A stretch of 50,433 nucleotides of DNA from Thiothrix phosphatis. GTDB lineage: Bacteria; Pseudomonadota; Gammaproteobacteria; Thiotrichales; Thiotrichaceae. The notes beneath the pieces are model-generated. The model was given only the letters and a program-made list of their open reading frames with translations, did not search any database and had not been told where the DNA came from. The stretch is from positions 1 to 50,433 of the forward strand of contig NZ_JAYMYJ010000137.1 of NCBI RefSeq assembly GCF_035668035.1. The letters are read 5' to 3'. Below are positions 16,128 through 25,442 of this stretch, one piece after another. Numbering within the stretch: position 1 is the stretch's first letter; the number at the start of each line of letters is the position of its first letter. The position numbers and the translations under genes were made by a program.

Positions 16128-17795
16128 ATGCAATCCAGCCAGGAAAAGTTGTCAAACAATGGCAAGCCGGTTCCGCTTCACCACCCTGCCAACAACGCAT
16201 TAAAGCAACATTACCACTCAGTCTGCGATGCGCATCTGCGCGACTTGTTTGCGCAAGATCCTCAGCGTTTCGAACGTTTTTCCCTACAGGTCGGTGGCGT
16301 TTTATTGGATTACTCCAAAAACCGCATCACTGCCACCACCCTGCAATTGCTGATGCAGCTTGCCGAAGCCGCTGATGTGGCTGGTTGGCGCGAGCGCATG
16401 TTCCAAGGCGAAAAGATCAACAACACCGAGCAGCGCGCTGTCCTGCACACTGCCCTGCGCAACCGCAGCAACACGCCGGTGATGGTGGATGGGCAGGATG
16501 TCATGCCCGCCGTCAACACGGTGCTGCAACAGATGGGCGGTTTCGCCGAACGGGTGCGCAATGGCGAGTGGCTGGGTTACACCGGCAAGCCGATCACCGA
16601 TGTGGTCAATATCGGCATTGGCGGCTCTGACCTCGGCCCGCACATGGTGTACCAGGCGCTGAAAGCTTACCGGCATCCCCGCCTGCACATGCACTTCATT
16701 TCCAATGTGGACGGTGCCCATGCGGTGGAAAAGTTGGAAACCCTTGACCCTGAAACCACCTTGTTCATCGTCGCCTCCAAAACCTTCACCACCCAGGAAA
16801 CCATGACCAACGCCCATTATGCGCGCACATGGTTTTTGCAACACGCGCAAGACGAAGCACATATTGCCAAACATTTCGTCGCCGTTTCCACCAACCAGCA
16901 AGCCGTCGCCGGTTTTGGCATCGACACTGCCAACATGTTTGAGTTCTGGGATTGGGTAGGCGGCCGCTACTCGCTATGGTCAGCCATTGGCCTTTCCATC
17001 GTCCTGGCGGTAGGTGCGGACAACTTTGCTGAACTGCTGGGTGGCGCGCACGAAATGGACAATCATTTCCGCACTGCGCCGCTGGCGGAGAACATGCCGG
17101 TCATCCTTGCCATGCTGGGCGTTTGGTACAGCAACTTTTTCGGTGCGGAATCCCACGCCATCCTGCCTTACGACCATTACCTGCGCAGCCTGCCGCTGTA
17201 CCTGCAACAAGCCGATATGGAAAGCAACGGCAAATCGGTTGACCGCGACGGCAATGCCGTGGATTACAGCACCGGCCCCATTATCTGGGGCACCACCGGC
17301 ATCAATGGCCAGCATGCCTTCTACCAGTTGATCCATCAGGGAACCCGGCTGATTCCGGCGGACTTCATCATTTCCACCACGGCACCCACCGGCTTGCAGG
17401 ATCATCACGATATCCTGATGGCAAATTTCCTGGCTCAGACCGAAGCGTTGATGCATGGCCGCACCCGGGAAGAAACCCTTGCCAATGGGGTGGCACCGCC
17501 TATCGCGCCGAAAGTGTTTGCAGGCAACCATCCCAGCAACGCCCTGCTGCTGGACGCGCTCACCCCGCACAGCCTGGGCATGCTGATTGCGCTGTACGAA
17601 CATAAAATCTTTGTCCAGGGAATCATCTGGAACCTGAATGCCTATGACCAGTGGGGCGTGGAACTTGGCAAACAGCTGGCGAAGCGCATCCAACCCGAAT
17701 TGCAGGCAATGGACACCGTCACAAGCCATGACGCCTCCACCAATGGCCTGATCAACCACTACCGGCAGCAGCGCGGCGGAAGAGCGCCCGGATAA
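16128..17795 (+). CDS. pgi: Glucose-6-phosphate isomerase
   Basis: Interconverts glucose-6-phosphate and fructose-6-phosphate. The 555-residue product carries the phosphosugar-binding segment VNIGIGGSDLGP, the GPI signature near VGGRYSLWSAIGLS, and the C-terminal signature FVQGIIWNLNAYDQWGVELGK. An AAAGGAGAG ribosome-binding site and a good promoter candidate precede the ATG. It is the first gene of the carbohydrate-storage cluster and links fructose-6-phosphate metabolism to the glucose phosphates used by glk and the glycogen genes. Confidence 0.97.
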   Translation: MQSSQEKLSNNGKPVPLHHPANNALKQHYHSVCDAHLRDLFAQDPQRFERFSLQVGGVLLDYSKNRITATTLQLLMQLAEAADVAGWRERMFQGEKINNTEQRAVLHTALRNRSNTPVMVDGQDVMPAVNTVLQQMGGFAERVRNGEWLGYTGKPITDVVNIGIGGSDLGPHMVYQALKAYRHPRLHMHFISNVDGAHAVEKLETLDPETTLFIVASKTFTTQETMTNAHYARTWFLQHAQDEAHIAKHFVAVSTNQQAVAGFGIDTANMFEFWDWVGGRYSLWSAIGLSIVLAVGADNFAELLGGAHEMDNHFRTAPLAENMPVILAMLGVWYSNFFGAESHAILPYDHYLRSLPLYLQQADMESNGKSVDRDGNAVDYSTGPIIWGTTGINGQHAFYQLIHQGTRLIPADFIISTTAPTGLQDHHDILMANFLAQTEALMHGRTREETLANGVAPPIAPKVFAGNHPSNALLLDALTPHSLGMLIALYEHKIFVQGIIWNLNAYDQWGVELGKQLAKRIQPELQAMDTVTSHDASTNGLINHYRQQRGGRAPG

Positions 17796-17900
17796 CAACC
17801 GCTATCTTGACTTGCAGCACGGCAGCAAGGATGCTGCGCTGGTATTCTGAGGACGTAAAAAGCAAAGCAGCGGAAGGCATACACAAGCACAGGGGTGAGG

Positions 17901-18887
17901 ATGGATATAATCGCCGGTGACATTGGCGGCACGAAAAGCTGGCTGGCGTGGGCAACAGCGGAGGGGCAGGAAATGGCCATCTGCTATGAACAGGTTTACG
18001 CGAGTGCAGATTTTGCCAGTAGCGAAGCCTTGATGCAGCGGTTTGTATCTGACGCCTCCCAAACGGCCAGGCCGCAGGCCGTATGCCTTGCATTGCCGGG
18101 GCCTGTAGTACAGGATGACCGCCCCATCCGCCTGACCAATCTGGATTGGGTGATCAAAAAAAGTAGCCTGCGAAACCTGCTGGGAGCATCACAGCTGCTG
18201 TTCATCAATGATTTCCAGGCCGCCGCGCAAGGTGTTTCCACCCTGACGGCAAGCGATACTGTCACGTTGAACCCAGGTGGCGGCAGTGGCGATCCGGCAA
18301 TACGCGCGATTACCGGCGCAGGCACAGGCTTGGGGCTGGCGTGGATGCACCAGGAAGCCAGCGGCCATTACCGCGCCTTCGCCACGGAAGGCGGGCACAC
18401 CGACTTCGCCCCCGCCAATGCACAGCAGGAACGGCTGCTGGCCTTTATGCGCCAGCGTTATGCCCATGTCTCTTGGGAACGGCTGGTGTCCGGCCCGGGC
18501 GTAAACCAGGTTTATCAGTTTTGTTTGCTGGAAATGACGGGTGAGATTCCAGCCGAGTTGCGGGAGCGTAATGGCGCTGTCGTCAATCAGGCCACGCAGG
18601 CAGGCGACCCAGTGGCGACGGCGACGATGCAGCTGTTTGCCGACCTCTACGCCAATTGGGTCGGCAATGTCGCCTTGCTGTACCAGCCGGGGGGAGGGTT
18701 GTACCTCGGCGGCGGCATTTCCGCCCGCATCCAGCCATGGTTGCAGACGCAACGGTTTCTGGACGCCTGTTTTGACAAGGGGCGCATGGCGGCGCTGGTT
18801 CGGCAAACGCCCATACATCTGATCACCAATACACGTTTAGGCTTACAAGGAGCGCTGGCAGCAGCGGTGCGCCACACAACGGGATGA
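17901..18887 (+). CDS. glk: Glucokinase
   Basis: Phosphorylates glucose to glucose-6-phosphate using ATP. The 328-residue protein resembles the E. coli Glk type: GDIGGTK phosphate loop, LALPGPV, TNLDWVI, INDF with the catalytic Asp, GAGTGLG, EGGHTDFAP and LYLGGGISAR. I prefer the ATG at 17901, which has AGGGG six bases upstream, over the GTG two codons earlier. It lies 105 nt after pgi and 10 nt before glgC. In this cluster it would recover glucose released by glycogen or maltodextrin breakdown. Confidence 0.93.
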   Translation: MDIIAGDIGGTKSWLAWATAEGQEMAICYEQVYASADFASSEALMQRFVSDASQTARPQAVCLALPGPVVQDDRPIRLTNLDWVIKKSSLRNLLGASQLLFINDFQAAAQGVSTLTASDTVTLNPGGGSGDPAIRAITGAGTGLGLAWMHQEASGHYRAFATEGGHTDFAPANAQQERLLAFMRQRYAHVSWERLVSGPGVNQVYQFCLLEMTGEIPAELRERNGAVVNQATQAGDPVATATMQLFADLYANWVGNVALLYQPGGGLYLGGGISARIQPWLQTQRFLDACFDKGRMAALVRQTPIHLITNTRLGLQGALAAAVRHTTG

Positions 18888-18897
18888 GGAAAACATT

Positions 18898-20226
18898 ATG
18901 ACACTGGATAAAAACCAACAGGCAAAGTTGTACCGTTATTACACTGAGCCGAAGATGGTCACGGAACTGACCCGCAAGACACTGGCGCTGGTGTTGGCCG
19001 GAGGCGAAGGCTCCCGCCTCAAGGACTTGACCATGTGGCGGGCGAAGCCTTCCGTGCCATTTGGCGGCAAATACCGCATCATCGATTTTGCCCTGTCGAA
19101 CTGCGTCAACTCCGGCATCCGCCGCGTCGGGGTGCTGACGCAATACAAGTCGCATTCCATGATCCGCCACCTGCAACGCGCCTGGGGTTTCATGCGGGCG
19201 GAGATCGGCGAATTCGTGGAAATCCTGCCCGCCCAGCAACGCACCGCCAAAAAGGAATGGTATCAAGGCACGGCGGACGCGCTGTTCCAGAATATGGACA
19301 TCGTCCAGCGCCATGACCCGGAATATGTGCTGGTGCTGGGTGGCGACCATATCTACACCATGGATTATTCCAAAATGCTGCTCCAGCACGTTGAGTCCGG
19401 CGCGGACTTCACCGTCGGCTGCATTGAGGTGCCGGTGGAGGAAGCCAAAGGGTTCGGCGTCATGTCGGTGGATGACAGCTTGCGCATCACCAAGTTCGTT
19501 GAAAAACCCACCCACCCGGAAGAGCTTCCCGGCAGGCCCGGCATGGCGCTGGCGTCGATGGGCATTTACATCTTCTCACGCGATTTCCTCTACAAAGTGC
19601 TGTATGAGGACGCCACCAAAGTGCATTCCTCCCGCGATTTCGGCAAGGACATCATCCCCTCCAATATCCACACCTCCAAGGCGATGGCCTACCCGTTCCG
19701 CAAAGAGAATGGCGACCCCGGTTACTGGCGGGATGTGGGGACTGTGCATTCCTACTGGCAAGCGAATATGGAGCTGTGCTCGGTCGAGCCGGAACTGAAC
19801 CTGTACGACCGGGACTGGCCAATCTGGACTTACCAGCCGCAGTATCCGCCCGCCAAATTCGTGTTCGACGACGATGGCCGCCGTGGGGAAGCCATCGACT
19901 CGCTGATTTCCGCCGGTTGCATCCTCTCCGGGGCGCAGGTCAAGCGCTCACTGGTGTTTTTCGCCACCACCATCGAAAGCTATTCGTCGGTCAAGGACAG
20001 CGTGATCCTGCCCAAAGTCAACATCGGCAGCAACTGCCGGATTTCCAGGACCATCATTGACAAGGGCACGGTGATCCCCAGCGGCATGGTGATCGGTGAA
20101 GACCTTGACCTTGACCGCAAACGTTTCCACGTCACATCGGAAGGCATTGTGCTGGTGACTGCGGAAATGATGGGGCAAAAACTGCACTCGGGCGACAGGG
20201 ATATGTTATGGCGCATGGCCGTCTGA
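18898..20226 (+). CDS. glgC: Glucose-1-phosphate adenylyltransferase (ADP-glucose pyrophosphorylase)
   Basis: Makes ADP-glucose from glucose-1-phosphate and ATP, the committed step of bacterial glycogen synthesis. The 442-residue product has LVLAGGEGSRL with the nucleotide-binding loop, KPSVPFGGKYRIIDF, the YQGTADALFQN substrate segment, GGDHIY and VEKP. A C-terminal left-handed beta-helix region follows (SVKDSVILPKVNIGSNCRI). Length and motifs match enterobacterial GlgC, which is allosterically regulated by fructose-1,6-bisphosphate and AMP. Its 3' end overlaps the GH57 gene by 19 bases. Confidence 0.97.
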   Translation: MTLDKNQQAKLYRYYTEPKMVTELTRKTLALVLAGGEGSRLKDLTMWRAKPSVPFGGKYRIIDFALSNCVNSGIRRVGVLTQYKSHSMIRHLQRAWGFMRAEIGEFVEILPAQQRTAKKEWYQGTADALFQNMDIVQRHDPEYVLVLGGDHIYTMDYSKMLLQHVESGADFTVGCIEVPVEEAKGFGVMSVDDSLRITKFVEKPTHPEELPGRPGMALASMGIYIFSRDFLYKVLYEDATKVHSSRDFGKDIIPSNIHTSKAMAYPFRKENGDPGYWRDVGTVHSYWQANMELCSVEPELNLYDRDWPIWTYQPQYPPAKFVFDDDGRRGEAIDSLISAGCILSGAQVKRSLVFFATTIESYSSVKDSVILPKVNIGSNCRISRTIIDKGTVIPSGMVIGEDLDLDRKRFHVTSEGIVLVTAEMMGQKLHSGDRDMLWRMAV

Positions 20227-21929
20227 ATGTGGTCTTGTGCTGGCACATGCACCAGCCCTGGTACCGCAACGGCTTGGATGGTGAATACCGCCTGCCGTGG
20301 GTATACCTGCATGGGATCAAGGACTACAGCGACATGGCGATGCATCTGGAACAGCATCCGCGCATGCGCTGTGTGGTCAACTTTGCGCCTGTACTGCTGG
20401 AGCAGATCGATGACTATGCCCAGCAACTGACCGCTTTCCTGCAAAACGGCGACCCGATGCGGGACAGGCTGCTGAACCTGCTCGCGGGGGTGGAGCCAGT
20501 TCCGGCTGACAAAGCGGCGCGTGCCGAGCTGATTGCGGAATGCCAGCGTTGCCATGCGCCGACGATGGTCCACCCACATCCGCCGTTCCAACGCCTGTTC
20601 AAAATCATTGGGGCGACTGATGAAGCGGGGATCGGCGGCCAGCGCTTCCGTTACCCCCTGGCGTATTTGAGCGACCAATATTTCCTGGATTTGCTGACTT
20701 GGTACCACTTGGCATGGCTGGGGCAATCCTTGCAGAAGCAGCCGCCGATCCAGCGGCTGTTGGGGCAGGGCGGCGAATTTTCTGCGGCTGACCGCCATGC
20801 GTTGCTGGAAGTCATCCGTGACTGTCTGGCCGGATTGATCCCACGCTATCGGGCGCTGCTTGGACGCGGGCAAATCGAACTGTCGATGACGCCTTACATG
20901 CACCCCATTGTGCCGCTGCTGAACGATTTCGCCAATATGCGTTGCGCCCTGCCGCATGCGCCCGCTCCGGCCGCCCCCTGCTATCCGGGCGGCGAGGAGC
21001 GCTCCCGCTGGCATTTGCTGCACGGCATCGAGGTGTTCAAGCGTTTCTTTGGCGTCAAGCCGCAAGGCGTGTGGCTGTCGGAAGGCGGCGTCAGCGAGGA
21101 TGCGGTGCGCCAATTGGATGAGGCAGGCATCCGCTGGACGGCGTCCGGCGAAGGCGTCTGGCGCAACAGTTGCCATTTGTCCGGTTATGACGGTGAGGAT
21201 GAACACAGCAAGCGCAGCCTGTTCATGCCCTACCAGCTGCCTGGCAGCCAGGTGCGGCTGTTTTTCCGCGACGATGGGTTGTCTGACCTGATCGGCTTCA
21301 AATACAGCAACTGGCATGCACGCGACGCCGTCGCCGATTTCGTCCTGCATCTGGAAAATATTGCTGTTTTCCTCAGCCACAACGCCCCCAACCAGGTGGT
21401 GCCCATCATTCTGGACGGGGAAAACGCCTGGGAATATTACCCGAACAATGGCGCTTACTTTTTGGATGCGCTGTATACTGCGCTGTCCAATTCCGAGCAT
21501 GTCTGCATGACAACGTTCACCGAGGCCAGCAAGTTGCAGTCCCGTCCGTTGCCCGCCCTATGTGCCGGTAGTTGGGTGTACGGTTCGTTCTCCACCTGGA
21601 TCGGCGCCACCGACAAGAACCGGGGGTGGGATTATCTGGTTGACGCCAAGCAGGCTTTCGACCAAGCGGTTGCAGCCGGTTCCCTGGACCCGCAGCAACA
21701 GGAACTGGCCAGCCGCCAATTGGGCATTTGCGAAGGCTCGGACTGGTTCTGGTGGTTCGGTGATTACAATCCGGCCGACAGCGTGCGTGATTTTGAGCGC
21801 CTGTACCGGCAACAATTACGCAAATTGTATGAAATGCTGGCGGCTCCGCCTCCGGCCTATCTGGACAACTCCATCTCCCAAGGCGGCGGCGGGGCCGAAA
21901 ACGCAGGCACAATGCGCAGGAACACCTGA
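20208..21929 (+). CDS. Glycoside hydrolase family 57 protein (alpha-amylase/glucanotransferase-like)
   Basis: A 573-residue GH57 enzyme acting on alpha-glucans. The conserved regions are visible in order: HMHQPWY (region 1), an AP/MHPI segment around TPYMHPIVPLL (region 2), GVWLSEGGVSEDAV with the putative nucleophile Glu (region 3), and ILDGENAWEYY with the putative acid/base Asp (region 4). No signal peptide is present, so it is cytoplasmic. The gene starts within glgC and its stop overlaps malQ (TGATG). Its position in a glycogen cluster suggests trimming or transfer of glucan chains. The exact specificity (amylase, 4-alpha-glucanotransferase or branching) cannot be told from the sequence alone. 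Confidence 0.88.
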   Translation: MAHGRLNVVLCWHMHQPWYRNGLDGEYRLPWVYLHGIKDYSDMAMHLEQHPRMRCVVNFAPVLLEQIDDYAQQLTAFLQNGDPMRDRLLNLLAGVEPVPADKAARAELIAECQRCHAPTMVHPHPPFQRLFKIIGATDEAGIGGQRFRYPLAYLSDQYFLDLLTWYHLAWLGQSLQKQPPIQRLLGQGGEFSAADRHALLEVIRDCLAGLIPRYRALLGRGQIELSMTPYMHPIVPLLNDFANMRCALPHAPAPAAPCYPGGEERSRWHLLHGIEVFKRFFGVKPQGVWLSEGGVSEDAVRQLDEAGIRWTASGEGVWRNSCHLSGYDGEDEHSKRSLFMPYQLPGSQVRLFFRDDGLSDLIGFKYSNWHARDAVADFVLHLENIAVFLSHNAPNQVVPIILDGENAWEYYPNNGAYFLDALYTALSNSEHVCMTTFTEASKLQSRPLPALCAGSWVYGSFSTWIGATDKNRGWDYLVDAKQAFDQAVAAGSLDPQQQELASRQLGICEGSDWFWWFGDYNPADSVRDFERLYRQQLRKLYEMLAAPPPAYLDNSISQGGGGAENAGTMRRNT

Positions 21930-23329
21930 TGAATACATTACAAGCAATCGGACGGGCGGCAGGCATCCTGCTGCATCCGACATCGTTGCCTTCCGGCAAG
22001 GCGGATGCGGACGCCTACCACTGGATCGACTGGCTGGCGGAATCCGGCATGCGGGTTTGGCAGATGCTCCCGCTGGGCGTGCCGCTGGTGGAGCTGTCGC
22101 CGTATCAATGCGCCTCCGCGTTTGCGGTGAACCCGGCGCTGTTTGCCACCGACCTGGGCGAGTTTGATGCCAACCAATACGCCCAATGGTATAAGGAGCA
22201 ACGGCACTGGGTTGAGGATTACGCCCTGTTCATGGTGCTGAAACAGCAGTTCCAAGGCCGGGAGTGGCACGAATGGCCGCAGCCGTTCCGCAACCGCGAC
22301 CCGCAGGCATTGTTCAGGCTGCGCGGCGAGCAGGCGGAGGCGCTGTCCGCCATCATCCACGAACAATACGAATGCTGGCGGCAATGGCAGGCATTGCGCC
22401 GCCATGCCGGACAGCGGGGCGTCCACTTGTTCGGTGACATGCCGATCTTCGTCGCTTACGACAGCGCCGACGTCTGGGCGCACCCGGAACGTTTCCTGCT
22501 GGATGCCAGCGGCGCGCCGACCTTTGTCACCGGGGTGCCGCCGGATTATTTTTCTGCAACAGGGCAGCGCTGGGGCAACCCGCACTATAACTGGGAAAAA
22601 ATGCAGGCGGAAAACTTCCTGTGGTGGCGGCAGCGCCTGCAATACCACTTTGAATTTTTCAGCCTGGTGCGGTTGGACCACTTCCGTGGGCTGGCGGCGA
22701 GCTGGATGATTCCTGCCCATGAAGAAACGGCCATCAATGGCGAGTGGCGGGCGGTTCCGGGTGACGCCATGCTGGCCAGCATCCAGCAGGAAATGGGCGC
22801 AATCCCGCTGGTGGCGGAAGACCTTGGCATCATTACGCCGGATGTCACGGCGTTGCGCGACAAATACGGGCTTCCCGGCATGAGTGTGTTGCAGTTCGCT
22901 TTTGACCATTTTGCAGACAATCCGCACAAGCCGCAAAATGTGGGGGGGAACACTGTGTATTATACTGGCACCCATGACAACGACACCCTGCTGGGATGGT
23001 TCGACAGCCTGGATGCAAGTGTGCGGCACCAGATCATGCAGGCGCTGGGCGCTGCGTCTGAGGAAGCGGTTCCGGACGCCATGCTTGACACCATCTTGGG
23101 CAGCAAGGCGTCACTGGCCGTCATCCCTTTACAGGATTTGCTGCATCTGGGTTCCGAAGCCCGCATGAACACGCCCGGCACCGCTTACGGCAACTGGCGC
23201 TGGCGTTTCCATTGGGAGGACATACCGGCTACCATGGCGCCACAATTGCATCACAAACTGGAGGGACACCAGCGAAATGAACGAGAACCTGAGTCGGATA
23301 CAACACGGCAAACATCACGACCCGTTTGA
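21929..23329 (+). CDS. malQ: 4-alpha-glucanotransferase (amylomaltase)
   Basis: Transfers alpha-1,4-glucan segments between maltodextrins, releasing glucose. The 466-residue GH77 protein begins with RAAGILLHPTSLPS. It contains GVHLFGDMPIFVAYDSADVW, VRLDHFRGL (catalytic Asp), LVAEDLG (Glu) and YTGTHDNDTLLGW. It is slightly shorter than most MalQ proteins (about 500). Its start overlaps the GH57 stop by one base. Its 3' end overlaps glgB by 53 bases, and the last ~18 residues (GHQRNEREPESDTTRQ) look like a non-conserved tail. Confidence 0.93.
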   Translation: MNTLQAIGRAAGILLHPTSLPSGKADADAYHWIDWLAESGMRVWQMLPLGVPLVELSPYQCASAFAVNPALFATDLGEFDANQYAQWYKEQRHWVEDYALFMVLKQQFQGREWHEWPQPFRNRDPQALFRLRGEQAEALSAIIHEQYECWRQWQALRRHAGQRGVHLFGDMPIFVAYDSADVWAHPERFLLDASGAPTFVTGVPPDYFSATGQRWGNPHYNWEKMQAENFLWWRQRLQYHFEFFSLVRLDHFRGLAASWMIPAHEETAINGEWRAVPGDAMLASIQQEMGAIPLVAEDLGIITPDVTALRDKYGLPGMSVLQFAFDHFADNPHKPQNVGGNTVYYTGTHDNDTLLGWFDSLDASVRHQIMQALGAASEEAVPDAMLDTILGSKASLAVIPLQDLLHLGSEARMNTPGTAYGNWRWRFHWEDIPATMAPQLHHKLEGHQRNEREPESDTTRQTSRPV

Positions 23330-25442
23330 TTGGCTGGGATGGCATCCTCTGCCGGGCGGCCAATGGGCGCTGCGGACTTTCATGCCTGCCGCCGAAGCGG
23401 TTGAGGTCGTCGGGCATGGCGAGATGACGCGCCTGGAAGGCACTGATTGCTTTGAAATTGAACTGCCCTCACCGACCGACCCTGCCGCGCACCCTCCCCT
23501 GCGCTGGCAGGACAAGCAATCAGGCGACTGGCATGATGCCATCTGCCCCTACACGTTTGCGCCCCAGTTGGGTGAGCTGGATCTGTACCTGCTGCAACAG
23601 GGGCGCCATCACCACGCCTGGAAAATATTAGGCTCCCATCCCACCCAAGTCGAAGGGGTGGATGGTGTGCAGTTCGCCGTCTGGGCACCAGCGGTGCAAC
23701 GCGTCAGCGTCATTGGCGATTTCAACGGCTGGGACGGGCGGCGGCATTGCATGCGTTCGCGCGGCTCTTCCGGCGTATGGGAAATATTCATCCCTGGCCT
23801 CCAGCCTGGCCTCGCCTACAAATACGAAATACTGAACCGCCGCGACCAGATCGTGCGCAAAACCGACCCCTATGCGCAACAGATGTTCATGCGTCCGGAA
23901 ACCACTTCCTGCATTCCGGCGGACGCGCCCTATGTTTGGGAGGATGACGCCTGGATCGACGCCCGGTCGCGCTTCGACTGGCAGCACCAGCCGGTCAGCG
24001 TTTACGAACTGCACCCCGGCTCTTGGCGCAGGCATCCGGACGGCGGCTTTTACAACTGGACGGAACTGGCGGACGCCCTGATCCCTTATATAACCGACCT
24101 GAATTATACCCACATCGAATTGCTGCCGGTGGCGGAGCACCCGCTGGACGAGTCCTGGGGGTATCAGGTGTCCGGTTATTACGCCCCCACCGCCCGCTAC
24201 GGTTCGGCGGATGATTTCCGCCTGTTTGTCGACGCCTGCCACCAGGCGGGCATCGGCGTGCTGCTGGACTGGGTGCCAGCGCATTTCCCCAAGGACGATT
24301 TCGCCCTGGCGCGCTTTACTGGCGAACCACTGTATGAGCACGCCGACCCACGCCGCGGCGAGCACCAGGACTGGGGCACGCTGATTTTCGATTTCGGCCG
24401 CAACGAAGTGAAAAACTTCCTGCTTTCCAATGCGCTGTACTGGATTGAGGAATTCCATATCGACGGCCTGCGGGTGGATGCGGTGGCTTCCATGCTGTAC
24501 CTGGATTATTCGCGCAAGGCGGGCGAATGGCTGCCCAACCAATACGGCGGGCGCGAAAACATCGAGGCGATCGCTTTCCTGCGTGAAATGAACACCGTGG
24601 TGCATGGCTATTTCCCCGGCGTCCTCACCATTGCCGAGGAATCCACTGCCTGGCCTGCGGTGTCACGCCCGGTGGAAATCGGCGGGCTTGGCTTCAGCAT
24701 GAAATGGAACATGGGCTGGATGAACGACAACCTGTCCTACATCCAGCACAACCCGGTGCACCGCAAATACCACCACAACCTGCTGACGTTCAGCCAAGTG
24801 TATGCGTATTCGGAAAATTTCGTGCTGCCGCTGTCGCATGACGAAGTCGTGCACATGAAACACAGCATGCTGGACAAGATGCCGGGCGATTACTGGCAGG
24901 CATTCGCCAACCTGCGCCTGTTTTATGCATGGCAATACGCCCACCCCGGCAAGAAGCTGCTGTTCATGGGCTGCGAGTTCGGCCAGTGGTCGGAGTGGAA
25001 TGTGGGCAGGGAACTGGATTGGGCGCTGGTCAGTTTCCCGGCGCATGACAGCATCCGCCATTTGCTGCGGGACTTGAACCAGTTGTACCGGCAACAGCCA
25101 GCGCTGTACCAATATGATTTCGACTGGCGCGGTTTCCAGTGGATCGACTGCCACGATTCCGACCAGTCGGTGTTGAGCCTGATCCGCCAGGGCGACAGGC
25201 CGGAAGACAGTATCCTTGTGTTGCTGAATTTTACGCCCATTCCCCGCCACCAGTACCGGATCGGGGTTCCCGCTTCCGGCCATTACCGCGAATTGCTCAA
25301 TACCGACTCCGAATATTACGGTGGCAGCAATTGTGGCAATGAAGGGGAAATTCCGGTGCAGGCCCATCCGTGGATGGGTTTTGAGCACTCCATCGAAGTA
25401 ACCCTGCCGCCGCTGGCGGCCCTGTTTCTGCAAGCCCGCTGA
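23277..25442 (+). CDS. glgB: 1,4-alpha-glucan branching enzyme
   Basis: Introduces alpha-1,6 branches into glycogen. The 721-residue protein has the full architecture: an N-terminal CBM48 module (GKHHDPFDWLGWHP), a second CBM48 (FAVWAPAVQRVSVIGDFNGWDG) and a GH13 barrel. The barrel has GLRVDAVASML (nucleophile Asp), LTIAEEST (acid/base Glu) and LPLSHDEVVH, followed by a C-terminal beta domain. The ATG was kept, although it lies 53 bases inside malQ, because the next residues are conserved. GGAGGG is upstream, though with long spacing. The stop overlaps the glgA start (TGATG). Confidence 0.97.
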   Translation: MNENLSRIQHGKHHDPFDWLGWHPLPGGQWALRTFMPAAEAVEVVGHGEMTRLEGTDCFEIELPSPTDPAAHPPLRWQDKQSGDWHDAICPYTFAPQLGELDLYLLQQGRHHHAWKILGSHPTQVEGVDGVQFAVWAPAVQRVSVIGDFNGWDGRRHCMRSRGSSGVWEIFIPGLQPGLAYKYEILNRRDQIVRKTDPYAQQMFMRPETTSCIPADAPYVWEDDAWIDARSRFDWQHQPVSVYELHPGSWRRHPDGGFYNWTELADALIPYITDLNYTHIELLPVAEHPLDESWGYQVSGYYAPTARYGSADDFRLFVDACHQAGIGVLLDWVPAHFPKDDFALARFTGEPLYEHADPRRGEHQDWGTLIFDFGRNEVKNFLLSNALYWIEEFHIDGLRVDAVASMLYLDYSRKAGEWLPNQYGGRENIEAIAFLREMNTVVHGYFPGVLTIAEESTAWPAVSRPVEIGGLGFSMKWNMGWMNDNLSYIQHNPVHRKYHHNLLTFSQVYAYSENFVLPLSHDEVVHMKHSMLDKMPGDYWQAFANLRLFYAWQYAHPGKKLLFMGCEFGQWSEWNVGRELDWALVSFPAHDSIRHLLRDLNQLYRQQPALYQYDFDWRGFQWIDCHDSDQSVLSLIRQGDRPEDSILVLLNFTPIPRHQYRIGVPASGHYRELLNTDSEYYGGSNCGNEGEIPVQAHPWMGFEHSIEVTLPPLAALFLQAR

